From NCBI GenBank assembly GCA_900472605.1, contig UCJD01000007.1:1-64000 (forward strand): 64,000 nt of DNA, given 5' to 3'. Below are positions 36,117-45,434 of this stretch, piece by piece. Origin of the DNA: Hyphomicrobiales bacterium. GTDB taxonomy: Bacteria > Pseudomonadota > Alphaproteobacteria > Rhizobiales > Rhizobiaceae. Both the position numbers and the translations under genes were made by a program. Position 1 is the first letter of the stretch, and each line of letters begins with the position of its first letter. The notes under the pieces are model-generated. The model was not told where the DNA came from, made no database searches, and saw only the letters and a list, made by a program, of their open reading frames with translations.

Positions 36117-36149
36117 AACCGGCCGAAGATTGTCTTCCGGCCGGTTTAA
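36117..36149 (+). terminator. Hairpin terminator after erpA
   Basis: Arms AACCGGCC / GGCCGGTT (36117-36124 and 36139-36146) extended by GAAGA/TCTTC with a one-base bulge, followed by a short T-run. Confidence 0.65.
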
Positions 36150-36212
36150 CGTCTTGTGGCTGGCTCATGGAGCACGCTAGAAGAAGACGTCAAAGCGGAA
36201 CGGGACCAAAGA

Positions 36213-37004
36213 ATGAAGATCGCGACCTGGAACATCAACGGCGTCAAGGCGCGCATCGACAACCTCACGCAGTGGCTGAAGGATTCGAGCCCCGATATCG
36301 CCTGCCTGCAGGAGATCAAGACGGTCGACGAGGGCTTTCCGCGGCTGGAGATCGAGGCTCTGGGCTACCATGTGGAGACGCATGGACAGAAGGGCTTCAA
36401 CGGCGTCGCCATTCTCTCCAAGACCAAGCCGGACGAAGTGACGCGCGGCCTGCCGGGCGACCCGCTCGATGAGCAGGCGCGTTTTCTCGAGGCCGTCTTC
36501 TCAATTCCTGGAAATCGCGTCGCCCGGGTCTGCTGCCTCTATCTGCCGAACGGAAATCCCGTCGATACCGAGAAGTACAGCTACAAGCTTGCCTGGATGG
36601 AGCGGCTGCGCACATTCGCGGCGGAGCGGCTGGCCTACGAGGAAATCCTGATCCTCGCCGGCGACTACAACGTCATCCCAGAGCCGCATGATTGCTTCGA
36701 TCCGAAGGTGTGGGAGAACGACGCGCTGTTCCTGCCGCAGACGCGGGAGGCGTTTCGCAGGCTCGAGAGCCTGGGGCTGACGGATGCGGTGCGCGCGACG
36801 ACGGATGCGGTGCCGGCCTATACGTTCTGGGATTATCAGGCCGGCGCGTGGCCGAAGAACCACGGCATTCGCATCGATCACCTGATGCTATCGCCCGAAG
36901 CCGCCGACCGGATGACCTCGACCGATATCGAAAAACATGTGCGTGCTTGGGAGAAGCCTTCCGACCACGTGCCTGTGGTCGCCTATTTCGATTTCGCGGC
37001 CTAA
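36213..37004 (+). CDS. xth: Exodeoxyribonuclease III
   Basis: 263 residues from ATG 36213 (MKIATWNINGVKARI). Catalytic motifs of the AP-endonuclease family are CLQEIKT (metal-binding Glu), LYLPNGNPV, LAGDYNVIPEPHD, the WDYQAGAW loop, IRIDHLMLS and the C-terminal PSDHVPVVAYF. It repairs abasic sites in DNA. It is convergent with exoR, with only a weak hairpin between them. Confidence 0.96.
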   Translation: MKIATWNINGVKARIDNLTQWLKDSSPDIACLQEIKTVDEGFPRLEIEALGYHVETHGQKGFNGVAILSKTKPDEVTRGLPGDPLDEQARFLEAVFSIPGNRVARVCCLYLPNGNPVDTEKYSYKLAWMERLRTFAAERLAYEEILILAGDYNVIPEPHDCFDPKVWENDALFLPQTREAFRRLESLGLTDAVRATTDAVPAYTFWDYQAGAWPKNHGIRIDHLMLSPEAADRMTSTDIEKHVRAWEKPSDHVPVVAYFDFAA

Positions 37005-37057
37005 GGGCTAGGCGGCACCAATCGAGGCCGGATCTCGGCGATCCGGTCTTACATCAC

Positions 37058-37861
37058 TCAGTCGGTGTTGCTGCTGGCGATCTTGTGCGAGAGGGCGATG
37101 GCATTGCGGCGGTCGCTTTCGCTGGCAACCGAGAAGGCCTGCTCCTGCAGCGATTCCATCCAGTTGCAATCCTTCGGCTTGCAGCGATCGAGTGCCGCCG
37201 TCATCAGCGCCAGGCCGTTGGCCGACTGGCCTTCCTGGAACAGGATATTGCCGAAGACGGACATGGCGCCCGGGTGACCGGCCTTGCGGGCCTGGTTCAG
37301 CCACTTCTTGGCCTGCTGCGTGCTGGTGGCGCCGCCATCGCCGGCAAGCATCATCTGCGCCAGCTGGAACTGCGCTTCGGGAACGCCGAAGGTGGAGGCG
37401 ACCTGGAAGTAGATCTGGCGTGCCTGCGTGAGATCGGTCTTGACGGGGCTGCCCGGAATGCCGTGCTTGTAATATCCGGCGAGCGACAGCAGCGCGTTGA
37501 CGAAGAAGCCGGTATCCTCGGAACCGGGCTCGACGCCCTGCTGGGCAATCTCGCTGTAGATCTTGAAGGCTTCGAAATCGTCCTGCGCGACGCCGTCGCC
37601 ATCGGCATACATGTTGGCTAGCGCCCAGCGCGAGCCGGTGTGGCCCTTTTCGGCCGCGTATTTATAGGCCTCGACGGCCTCTTCCTTCTGGCCGTTCTTG
37701 TAAGCCTTGAAACCGAACTTGAAGAGATCGAAAGGACCGGATTCCTTGTTGACGCCCGACTTGATGTCGAACGCGCCGGCCGGGGTGCTCATCGCCGCAC
37801 AACAGGCGACGGAAAGCCCCATGAGCATCAATCTGAAAGGTCTGAACTCGAACGTCAGCAT
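37058..37861 (-). CDS. exoR: ExoR, periplasmic regulator of the ExoS/ChvI system
   Basis: 267 residues from ATG 37861; the longer open frame upstream is not part of the protein. The signal peptide ends in MSTPAGA. The mature part carries Sel1-like repeats (EEAVEAYKYAAEKGHTGSRWALANMYADGDGV; AQFQLAQMMLAGDGG; KAGHPGAMSVFGNILFQEGQ). The whole sequence closely resembles Sinorhizobium ExoR (268 residues) as remembered. ExoR binds and inhibits the ExoS sensor kinase; its proteolysis at low pH turns on succinoglycan synthesis and represses motility. A long non-coding region precedes it. Confidence 0.95.
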   Translation of the reverse strand: MLTFEFRPFRLMLMGLSVACCAAMSTPAGAFDIKSGVNKESGPFDLFKFGFKAYKNGQKEEAVEAYKYAAEKGHTGSRWALANMYADGDGVAQDDFEAFKIYSEIAQQGVEPGSEDTGFFVNALLSLAGYYKHGIPGSPVKTDLTQARQIYFQVASTFGVPEAQFQLAQMMLAGDGGATSTQQAKKWLNQARKAGHPGAMSVFGNILFQEGQSANGLALMTAALDRCKPKDCNWMESLQEQAFSVASESDRRNAIALSHKIASSNTD

Positions 37862-38540
37862 TTCACTCGATTTCTTTCGTTTCCACCCATGCGCGCCATA
37901 TCGAACATCCCGCCCGTTCGGCCCGCAGATAAAGTCCCTTCGGCGAGCGATCCCGCGGTGGGTTCCAAGACCCGCTTGCCCGCGTCGCATCCAGCCTTTT
38001 GCTCTCCAAAGAGAGCCTTCATTTCCTTCGCATCGACCGCAGCCGCCCGCTTCCCGGCGCGACCTGACGGCAATGCTTTCAACCTCACTTCGGCGAGCCC
38101 GCCGTGCGGCATTTCGCCTCCAGAAATGTCGTAGTCACCAATTGTGACAAAACGCGAGACGTCGTTACCGAAAGCCGGTCCGGAAAGCGGCAACACCGTC
38201 GAACGTGAGGAAAATGAGAGGCTTGAGAACGCTGCGTTCGAACGACGTTTTGCGGCTGAAACACCCTGTAAAACAGGCGAAACAATCGAGGCGGCGCCAA
38301 CGCTGCCGCACCTCATGTCCGTCTCTTTCACACTCACCGAAAAACGACCCATCTTACTCTTTTACGCGCACCCTATGCCTGCCATTCCCTTGCCCGAGAT
38401 TACCGCTGCGCCCAGTTTGTGGCGGGAAATGGACAATTCGTGATGGAGCTCATCATACGCCAACACTCAAAAAAAACTGTTGCTGAATCGTCACAAAATG
38501 ACACGTGACGAGAGCATGCTTAATGGCGCCAAGACAAAGA
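37862..38540. other. Long intergenic region upstream of exoR
   Basis: About 680 bases without a convincing gene. A minus-strand frame (37855-38352, 165 residues) overlaps the exoR start and has no recognisable domain or ribosome site, and plus-strand frames look like shadows. The region should hold the exoR promoter and any ChvI sites. No clear repeats or tRNA were seen. Confidence 0.5.
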
Positions 38541-38566
38541 AAAGCCCGACAGTTTGCCGGGCTTTC
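38541..38566 (-). terminator. Intrinsic terminator of the FadL-type porin gene
   Basis: Stem AAAGCCCG / CGGGCTTT (38541-38548 and 38558-38565), followed on the minus strand by TTCTTTGTCTT. Confidence 0.8.
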
Positions 38567-38587
38567 ACTTGCACTGATCTTGGCTGG

Positions 38588-39841
38588 TCAGAACTTGACC
38601 TTGATGCTGGTGGAGATGGCCGCCACGAGATCGTTGCCGTAGTCGTAGGTTGCGTCATCACCGTAGGTTACGCCATCCTTGACGATCGTGCCTGACGATC
38701 CGCTGGTCATGACGCCGAGCGCTCCGGCAAGGCGCCACTCGATGTTTTCGGTCGGGCTGTAGGAAGCGCCGACGCCGAGCGTCCATACATCGGCCTGCGC
38801 ACCGTAGCCGTCGCTCGTGCCGCGATCCCAGGTGAGGCTGACGGCCCCGCTCCACTGATCGTTGAACTTGTGACCGACGCCGCCCGTGAGGGTCCAACCG
38901 TCACGATAGCCGAGATCGAGCGATGTCAGCTGGTTCGACTGGCCGCAGGCGGTGCCGCGCGTCGAGGTGGGGCAAAGGGACACGGACTGGAGAACGCTCC
39001 AGTTTGTCCACTTGACGGAGCCGAAAGCCAGCCAATCCGGTGCGATGCCGCTCTGCAACTTGAGCTCAAGCGAATCCGGGGCTTCCGCTTCCCCATAAAC
39101 ATTGGTGATCTTCCCGCCGTAGACCGGGACCACGGGAACCTGCGTCAGGTCGACCGTGCCGCTCAAACCGTCATATTTGACGCGGCTGTTATACACCAAG
39201 CTGGCGCGCATCGCGTATTCGGGAATTTCATAGGCGACGCCGAGGCGCCAGCCCCATGCATTGTCGCTCAAATCGAGGCGGCCGACGCCGGTGCCCAGAC
39301 CGAGGGCCAAAGGAGCGGTGCTGACCAGCTTCTCCTGGAAGCCCTCTATCTCCTGATAGAATGCACCACCGATGATGCGCGCCTGGCCTTGGCCGAGATC
39401 GAATTTGTACGAACAGGTCGCCCCGTAATTGTGGCTCTCGATCTTCGTCTCGACGTTATTGTTTGCGCCCGCCCAGTTCACACCTGGGTTCGTATGGGCG
39501 CCAAAGGGCTCCGAATAATCGACAAGGCAGTCAACGTCGCCGACGCCGCCCTTGAAGCCCAGATAGGGAACGGCGTAGTTTTCGGTGTCATCGGCGTGGT
39601 TGGGGCGCGAGTTCAGATTCCCGCCGCCGGTGGCGTTCGACGTATTCACGTCACGCGCATTCTTCAGCTTGCGCTGCGGCATGACGTAGATCACGCCGGA
39701 CTGAATCGAAAACTGCGATGCATCGAACAACTGATCGATATTATAGCCGCCACGCTCCAGACCGCCTGCAAGAGCCGGCTGTGCGAAGGTCGGAACCAAC
39801 ATGAGCGGCAGTGCTGCTGCCATAAACTTACGAGATGCCAA
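38588..39841 (-). CDS. OmpP1/FadL-family outer-membrane channel
   Basis: 417 residues from a TTG codon at 39841, chosen because GGGGGAGA lies just upstream and a proper signal peptide (ASRKFMAAALPLMLVPTFAQPALA) follows at once. The open frame continues 60 codons further upstream without protein-like features. The mature protein has the plug-like N-terminus GGLERGGYNIDQLFD and FadL barrel segments such as WRLGVAYEIPEYAMRASLVYNSRVKYD, ending in IKVKF with the terminal aromatic residue of beta-barrels. FadL channels take up hydrophobic compounds such as long-chain fatty acids. It is monocistronic. Confidence 0.88.
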   Translation of the reverse strand: MASRKFMAAALPLMLVPTFAQPALAGGLERGGYNIDQLFDASQFSIQSGVIYVMPQRKLKNARDVNTSNATGGGNLNSRPNHADDTENYAVPYLGFKGGVGDVDCLVDYSEPFGAHTNPGVNWAGANNNVETKIESHNYGATCSYKFDLGQGQARIIGGAFYQEIEGFQEKLVSTAPLALGLGTGVGRLDLSDNAWGWRLGVAYEIPEYAMRASLVYNSRVKYDGLSGTVDLTQVPVVPVYGGKITNVYGEAEAPDSLELKLQSGIAPDWLAFGSVKWTNWSVLQSVSLCPTSTRGTACGQSNQLTSLDLGYRDGWTLTGGVGHKFNDQWSGAVSLTWDRGTSDGYGAQADVWTLGVGASYSPTENIEWRLAGALGVMTSGSSGTIVKDGVTYGDDATYDYGNDLVAAISTSIKVKF

Positions 39842-40174
39842 GGTGTCTCCCCCACTGAGGCAATTGCGATGGGGCGACTGTGACGGCGAGAAGTTAAAAT
39901 GGCAACTTCGTGACCGAGCGCGATTGAAAAGTGAGCTAATGGATGCTTTACGTAAAAAATTGACGGGCACGTCAAAATTTCCTCGTTTTAGAAAAAATTC
40001 CTCAGATATTCGAAGAATCAATCGGGTGACAGAGCGATCGTTCTATACGCGCACAGTTCTGTTACCTTCTGACAACAGTTTGATTTTTAGCAAAAAGCTC
40101 GTGGAAAAGATGAAAACCGGCGCCGCGCCGCCCGGATTATGGCGTGGCGCGGGTCATTTACGGTTAATCAAATG
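39842..40174. other. Intergenic region upstream of the FadL-type gene
   Basis: This AT-richer stretch contains the leader and presumably the promoter of the FadL-type gene on the minus strand. I see no RNA gene or repeat in it. Confidence 0.5.
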
Positions 40175-40207
40175 AAAAAAGGCGCCTGATTCACGATCAG
40201 GCGCCTT
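40175..40207 (-). terminator. Intrinsic terminator of valS
   Basis: Stem AAGGCGCCTGAT / ATCAGGCGCCTT (12 bp) around a short loop, with TTTTTT following on the minus strand. Confidence 0.9.
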
Positions 40208-40234
40208 GGAATGAAATACTATTGAAAGTTGATT

Positions 40235-43078
40235 TCAGGTTGCTTCATTTACACGCGCGAGAGCCGTCTTCAGGCTCGCGAGCTGGCTCGTGAGCTCTTC
40301 CAGACGCTCGCGCTCGGCGGCCACGACCTCGGGATTGGCGTTGGCCACGAACTTCTCGTTCGACAGCTTGCCATTGATCCGGGCCATTTCCGCTTCGACC
40401 TTGGCGATCGCCTTTTCAAGGCGCGCCTTCTCGGCGGCAATATCGATCAGCGTACCGAGCGGCAGGCAAACTGTCGCCTCGCCGGCCACGATCTGAGCCG
40501 CACCCTTCGGCGCCTGCTCTGCGAGCGAGATGCCATCGACGCGCGCCAAACGCTTGATCGCCGCGTCGTGACGCGCCAGGCGATCACGCGTCAGGCTGTT
40601 GGCGTTGACGAAGACGAGCGGGGCTACGGCCGACGGCGGTACGTTCATTTCGGAGCGAACCGAGCGGATATCGGAGACGAGGTCGATCAGCCAGTTGATC
40701 TCGTCGGCTGCCGCGTCGTCGGCGTAGGACGGCGACGGCCATTCGGCGTGGCAAACCAGGCCATCACGCTCGCGGCCCTCACCTGCCGTATGCGCCCAGA
40801 GCTCTTCGGTCATGAAGGGCATGAAGGGATGCAGCAGCTTGTAGATCTCTTCGAGCACGTAGGCGACGCAGGACTGCGCCTCCTTCTTGGCGCCCTCGTC
40901 CGTGCCGCCGAAGATCGGCTTCAGCAGTTCGAGATACCAATCGCAGACCTGGTTCCAGACGAAGCGATAAAGAACACCGGCGGCATCGTTGAAGCGATAG
41001 GCTTCGATGGCCTCGGTAAGATCGCGTTCGGTGCGGGACAGTTCCGTCAGGATCCAGCGGTTGACCGTGAGCTCGGCGGCCTCAGGAATGAAATGCGGGT
41101 CGCTGACTACGCCGTTCATCTCGGCGAAGCGCGTGGCGTTCCACAGCTTGGTGCCGAAGTTGCGGTAGCCGGCGATGCGGGCCGGATCGAGCTTCACGTC
41201 GCGACCCTGGGCTGCCATGATCGCCAGCGTGAAGCGCAGCGCGTCGGCGCCGTACTCGTCGATCAGCTCCAGCGGGTCGATGACGTTGCCCTTGGACTTC
41301 GACATCTTCTGGCCGTTCTTGTCGCGAACCAGCGCGTGGATATAGACCGTGTGGAACGGCTCGACCGGAACGCCGTCCTCGTCCTTCATGAAGTGCAGGC
41401 CCATCTGCATCATGCGAACAACCCAGAACGGGATGATATCGAAACCGGTTACCAGAACGTTGGTCGGGTAGTAGCGCGCAAGCTCGGGCGTCTTTTCCGG
41501 CCAGCCAAGGGTCGAGAACGGCCAGAGAGCCGAAGAGAACCATGTGTCGAGCACGTCTTCGTCGCGCGTCAGGATTTCACCGGGCTGGAAGTTCTCGAGC
41601 TTCTCCTCGACCCAAGCCTTCCACGGACCCTCGTGAGCGATGTAGTGCTGAATGGCGGCCTGCAGGGCCTCTTCCTCGGTCTTCTCGACGAAGACCTGAC
41701 CGTCGGGACCGTACCAGGCGGGAATCTGGTGACCCCACCACAGCTGACGGGAAATGCACCAGGGCTGGATGTTTTCCATCCATTGGAAATAGGTGTTTTC
41801 CCAGTTCTTCGGCACGAAATTGGTGCGGCCTTCACGGACCGACGCGATCGCCGGCTGGGCCAGCGTCTTGTTGTCAACCCACCATTGGTCGGTCAGGCGC
41901 GGCTCGATCGGCACGCCGCCGCGGTCGCCATGCGGGACCACATGTTTGTGCGGCTCGATCTTGTCGAGCAGGCCGGCCTCTTCGAAAATCTCGACGATGA
42001 TCTTGCGGGCGGTGAAACGGTCCTGCCCCTCCAGACGGTCCCAGGCGCCATGCAGCGCTGCCGGATGATCGAGACCTTCGAGGAAGTCCTCGTTCTCCTT
42101 GATCGAGATCGAGGCATCGATGTTCATGACGTTGATGGCGCGCAAACCGGCGCGCTTGCCGACCTCGAAGTCGTTGAAGTCGTGCGCAGGCGTGATCTTG
42201 ACGGCGCCGGTACCGGCTGTCGGATCGGCGTAGTCATCAGCGACGATCGGGATCTTGCGGCCGACAATCGGCAAGATGACATGCTTGCCGACGATCGACT
42301 TGTAGCGCTCGTCTTCAGGATTAACCGCGATGCCGGTATCGCCGAGCATCGTTTCCGGACGGGTCGTCGCGACGACGATGTAGTCGCGCGTCTCGAATTC
42401 CGTCGGCTTGCCCTCCTCGTCGAAAGCGATCGGGTACTGGTAGGTGACGCCCGCTTCCAGCGGATAGCGGAAGTGCCAGAGATTGCCCTTGACCTCCAGC
42501 TGCTCGACTTCCATGTCCGAAATCGCGGTCAAGAGCTTCGGGTCCCAGTTGACCAGACGCTTGTCCTTGTAGATCAGGCCTTCCTTGTAGAGGCTGACGA
42601 AGACTTCGAGGACGGCCTCGGACAGGCCTTCATCCATGGTGAAGCGCTCGCGCGACCAGTCGCACGATGCGCCGAGGCGCTTCAGCTGATTGAAGATCAG
42701 ACCGCCCGACTCGTTCTTCCACTCCCAGACCTTGTCGATGAAGGCTTCGCGGCCCATGTCGCGGCGGCCGGGCAGCTGCTGTTCCATCAGCTTGCGCTCG
42801 ACGACCATCTGCGTGGCGATGCCGGCATGGTCCATGCCCGGCTGCCACAGCACGTCCTTGCCGCGCATGCGCTCGAAGCGGACCATGATGTCCTGCAGCG
42901 TGTTGTTCAGCGCGTGGCCCATGTGCAGCGAACCCGTCACATTCGGCGGCGGGATCACGATGGTGAAGCTGTCAGCGCCCGGCTTGGCATTGGCGCCCGC
43001 GCGGAAAGCGTCCGCCTCGTCCCATTTCGCGGCGATTTTCGGTTCAACGGCTGCGGAATCGTAGGTCTTTTCGAGCAT
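40235..43078 (-). CDS. valS: Valyl-tRNA synthetase
   Basis: 947 residues from ATG 43078 (MLEKTYDSAAVEPKIAAKWDE); the in-frame ATG at 43138 adds 20 non-family residues. The HIGH motif is PPPNVTGSLHMGHALNN, and the editing domain contains TTRPETMLGDTGIAVNPED. The KMSKS motif is KMSKSKGNVIDPLEL. The C-terminal coiled-coil arm (IDIAAEKARLEKAIAKVEAEM) is present. It is complete and lies 118 bases downstream of popZ with popZ's terminator between, so it is probably transcribed separately. Confidence 0.98.
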   Translation of the reverse strand: MLEKTYDSAAVEPKIAAKWDEADAFRAGANAKPGADSFTIVIPPPNVTGSLHMGHALNNTLQDIMVRFERMRGKDVLWQPGMDHAGIATQMVVERKLMEQQLPGRRDMGREAFIDKVWEWKNESGGLIFNQLKRLGASCDWSRERFTMDEGLSEAVLEVFVSLYKEGLIYKDKRLVNWDPKLLTAISDMEVEQLEVKGNLWHFRYPLEAGVTYQYPIAFDEEGKPTEFETRDYIVVATTRPETMLGDTGIAVNPEDERYKSIVGKHVILPIVGRKIPIVADDYADPTAGTGAVKITPAHDFNDFEVGKRAGLRAINVMNIDASISIKENEDFLEGLDHPAALHGAWDRLEGQDRFTARKIIVEIFEEAGLLDKIEPHKHVVPHGDRGGVPIEPRLTDQWWVDNKTLAQPAIASVREGRTNFVPKNWENTYFQWMENIQPWCISRQLWWGHQIPAWYGPDGQVFVEKTEEEALQAAIQHYIAHEGPWKAWVEEKLENFQPGEILTRDEDVLDTWFSSALWPFSTLGWPEKTPELARYYPTNVLVTGFDIIPFWVVRMMQMGLHFMKDEDGVPVEPFHTVYIHALVRDKNGQKMSKSKGNVIDPLELIDEYGADALRFTLAIMAAQGRDVKLDPARIAGYRNFGTKLWNATRFAEMNGVVSDPHFIPEAAELTVNRWILTELSRTERDLTEAIEAYRFNDAAGVLYRFVWNQVCDWYLELLKPIFGGTDEGAKKEAQSCVAYVLEEIYKLLHPFMPFMTEELWAHTAGEGRERDGLVCHAEWPSPSYADDAAADEINWLIDLVSDIRSVRSEMNVPPSAVAPLVFVNANSLTRDRLARHDAAIKRLARVDGISLAEQAPKGAAQIVAGEATVCLPLGTLIDIAAEKARLEKAIAKVEAEMARINGKLSNEKFVANANPEVVAAERERLEELTSQLASLKTALARVNEAT

Positions 43079-43144
43079 TTTTGGACCAAATCTGGAGGTT
43101 CTATTGATGCGGGTTGTAAATAGGATGCCCGCCGGCAAGTCAAT

Positions 43145-43178
43145 AAAAAAGCCGCCCCGGGGACCGGAGCGGCTCTTT
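43145..43178 (-). terminator. Intrinsic terminator of popZ
   Basis: Stem AGCCGCTCCGG / CCGGGGCGGCT in minus-strand sense (one G-U pair) followed by TTTTTT. Confidence 0.85.
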
Positions 43179-43196
43179 CACGAAACAGCGGTCCGA

Positions 43197-44138
43197 TCAG
43201 CGGCGCGGGCCGCGCGCCACGCGCTCGATCTCTTCGCGCACGAGGCGCTCGACCAGGGTCGGCAGGTTGTCGTCGAGCCAGTCGCGCAGCATCGGGCGCA
43301 GCATGTCCTCTGCGATCTCGTCGAGCGAGCGGCGTTCGGCGCCATCGATGGCGGCAGCCAGTTCCTCGAACGAGCGGGCGATCTGCAGGCCGGCATCCTG
43401 CGAGAGCAGCGACTGCTGGGTTTCTTCCATCAGGCTCGGCAAAAGGCGATCCGACATCGGCGCGGCGTAGAGCGGTTGTGCCGAGATCGGCGCTGCCGAC
43501 ATGGGCGGAGCAGCCATGGGCGGAGCGATGGCGACCTGCTCCTGAACCGGCGCTGCCGCGGGCTGAACAGTTTCGGTCTCTACGGCCGCCGGCTGCTGAG
43601 ACGGCATTTCGAACGCCATCGCGGCCGGCTCTTCGACCAGCACGGGCTCGGGTGCACGCTGCGGCGCCGGAGCGGCATGCTGCATCACCGGGAGCTCCTC
43701 GGCTACCTGCTGCGGCCGCTCTTCCATGACGGGAGCCGGTGCGACAGGCGCCGGCTGCTGGCGAAACTCGAGAGGCGGTTCGCGCTGTGGCTGCAGGGTG
43801 TTGCGCTCGGAAGCCGCGCGAACGCGGGCTGCGACATCAGCGAGCGACATGGCGGCGCGCGGCGCTTCCTGCGCGGGCGCCGAGCCCGCCGAATTTGCCG
43901 CGACGAAACGCGGATCGGCCTGCTGCGGCGCGGGATCGGGGAACTCCACACCGGCATAGGCTTGATCGACCGTCAGATGGATATCGGAGCCGTGATCGTC
44001 TTCATCATCACCGTAAACAGCCGGAAGCGATGCGGAAAGTGCCCTGCCCGCGCCCGGCTCATTGCTTTCGATGATCTGGCGGATCGACGCCAGAATTTCT
44101 TCCATGGACGGTTCACGCGCTACGCTTGGCTGAGCCAT
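43197..44138 (-). CDS. popZ: Polar organizing protein PopZ (DUF2497 family)
   Basis: 313 residues from ATG 44138; the longer frame to 44159 adds seven residues. The N-terminal helix AREPSMEEILASIRQIIES is the conserved partner-binding motif. A long Pro/Ala/Glu-rich linker fills the middle. The C-terminal oligomerisation helices contain SLDEIAEDMLRPMLRDWLDDNLPTLVERLVREEIERVAR. PopZ forms a polar scaffold, which in Agrobacterium marks the growing pole and organises chromosome and division proteins. The linker is long compared with Caulobacter PopZ. The gene sits between valS and a pcm-like gene. Confidence 0.93.
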   Translation of the reverse strand: MAQPSVAREPSMEEILASIRQIIESNEPGAGRALSASLPAVYGDDEDDHGSDIHLTVDQAYAGVEFPDPAPQQADPRFVAANSAGSAPAQEAPRAAMSLADVAARVRAASERNTLQPQREPPLEFRQQPAPVAPAPVMEERPQQVAEELPVMQHAAPAPQRAPEPVLVEEPAAMAFEMPSQQPAAVETETVQPAAAPVQEQVAIAPPMAAPPMSAAPISAQPLYAAPMSDRLLPSLMEETQQSLLSQDAGLQIARSFEELAAAIDGAERRSLDEIAEDMLRPMLRDWLDDNLPTLVERLVREEIERVARGPRR

Positions 44139-44326
44139 ATTTATCCCCGTTATTCTCAAACAACGATCGGATTACGAGGTGTCGGCATCCGAATCACCCA
44201 GACTGTAGAATAGCCGATCAGGGAAAAAAATCATCGCGAATCAAATGACTGCCGCTGTGCACAGTTTTCTGGGCACCGCTTTTCGAAAGGTCAATTGCCG
44301 CTCGAAGGCCGGCCTGAAAGAGAAAC

Positions 44327-44345
44327 GGGCGCCAATGGCGCCCGC
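44327..44345. terminator. Hairpin terminator after the pcm-like gene
   Basis: Perfect stem CGGGCGCC / GGCGCCCG with a 3-base loop. On the minus strand it is followed by TTTCTCTTTC. Confidence 0.65.
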
Positions 44346-44371
44346 ATCATAAAAACCACGCAACGCGTCGG

Positions 44372-45034
44372 TTAGAACACGAATTCGCGTGCCTTGGCGA
44401 AGCCAGGCAACGGCTTTACGGAGGCGTTAAAGAATACGTTTTCGGAGACCGCGCCGCGCTCGCTGACGAACACGCTCGCCCGCGCCGAGCCGCCATATCC
44501 CTTGATGGTGACAAGGCGACCACCTTCACGCAACTGCGCGAACAGCGAAGCCGGGACCTCTTCTACCGCGCCGTTGACGAAGATCAGGTCGTAAGGCGCG
44601 CCCTTGGCGCTGCCTGCTTCGAGCGATCCGGTGACGACGGAGACGTTGGCATAATCGGCAAGATTTGCCGTTGCCGCCGCGGCCAGCGCCTCGTCTTCTT
44701 CCAGAGCCACAACGGAACCGGCGAGCTTGGAGAAGAGCGCGGAGACGTAACCGGTGCCACAGCCGACGTCGAGAACGACGTCATCCTTGGTGACGGCTGC
44801 GAGCTGCAGCAGCTTGGCGAGCGGCGACGGCTGCATCAGGAAACGCGCTGGCTTGCCTGCCTGCGCCGGACAGATTTCGACGTCGCTGTCGACATAGGAG
44901 ATCGCCTTCGACTTCTCCGGAACGAAAGCCTCGCGTGGCACAGCAAGGAAAGCGCCCTGCACGGAGTGCGAGGTGACATCGGTGGTGCGGATCTGGTTGT
45001 CGACCATGTTGGCGCGTGCCGTCTCGAAATTCAT
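44372..45034 (-). CDS. Protein-L-isoaspartate methyltransferase-like protein
   Basis: 220 residues from ATG 45034 (MNFETARANMVDNQIRT); an upstream in-frame ATG at 45106 is unlikely. SAM motif I is VVLDVGCGTGYVSALFSKLAG, followed by YDLIFVNGAVEEVP. The N-terminal segment MVDNQIRTTDVTSHSVQGAF is shared by rhizobial genes annotated as PCMT. It is distinct from the canonical pcm at 21881 and lacks the usual substrate loop, so its true substrate is uncertain. In other rhizobia as I recall, this gene precedes tolC; here it is followed directly by popZ. Confidence 0.85.
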   Translation of the reverse strand: MNFETARANMVDNQIRTTDVTSHSVQGAFLAVPREAFVPEKSKAISYVDSDVEICPAQAGKPARFLMQPSPLAKLLQLAAVTKDDVVLDVGCGTGYVSALFSKLAGSVVALEEDEALAAAATANLADYANVSVVTGSLEAGSAKGAPYDLIFVNGAVEEVPASLFAQLREGGRLVTIKGYGGSARASVFVSERGAVSENVFFNASVKPLPGFAKAREFVF

Positions 45035-45235
45035 AGTGTCCTCTCGCCCATTGAAAAGCGCTTCTTGCTTCACCCGTGTCTTAATCGCAGGGCAACCGGC
45101 TTTCAAGGCTTGCCGAGCGACTGCAGCAAGAATTCGAACGGACCACCCAATGCCCCGGGGCCCGGAGAAAAATCCGTGGAGACGTTCATGAGATTGTGAT
45201 AATATTGCAACCGGAGGAATAAGGAGGAGAAGATC

Positions 45236-45337
45236 ATGTCAGTCATAGCTGAATATTTCTCACTGTTCGATTTTTTCATCGTCGCCGCGCTGATCGCTAT
45301 CATGTGCTGCGGATTGCTCGGAAAAGAGACAGGCTAG
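45236..45337 (+). CDS. 33-residue single-span membrane microprotein
   Basis: ATG 45236 is preceded by a near-perfect ribosome site (AAGGAGGAGAAGATC). The peptide is MSVIAEYFSLFDFF followed by the hydrophobic segment IVAALIAIMCCGLL and a short polar tail GKETG. It is below usual gene-calling limits. It lies in the gap between the pcm-like gene (divergent) and tRNA-Cys. The function is unknown. The strong ribosome site and clean transmembrane helix argue that it is translated. Confidence 0.6.
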   Translation: MSVIAEYFSLFDFFIVAALIAIMCCGLLGKETG

Positions 45338-45434
45338 GATTTAAACGTCGCCTCCCGCAACCCCGACGTTCAGGTGACCGTCAGCTTCATTAGCGATGAC
45401 TTTCACCAGTGGGAACGAAGGCCAGCGGGGTGCC

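Noticed and set aside
37855-38352. 165-residue minus-strand frame before exoR
   Set aside because: No ribosome site, no recognisable domain, and it overlaps the exoR start; kept only as a question in the exoR upstream finding.
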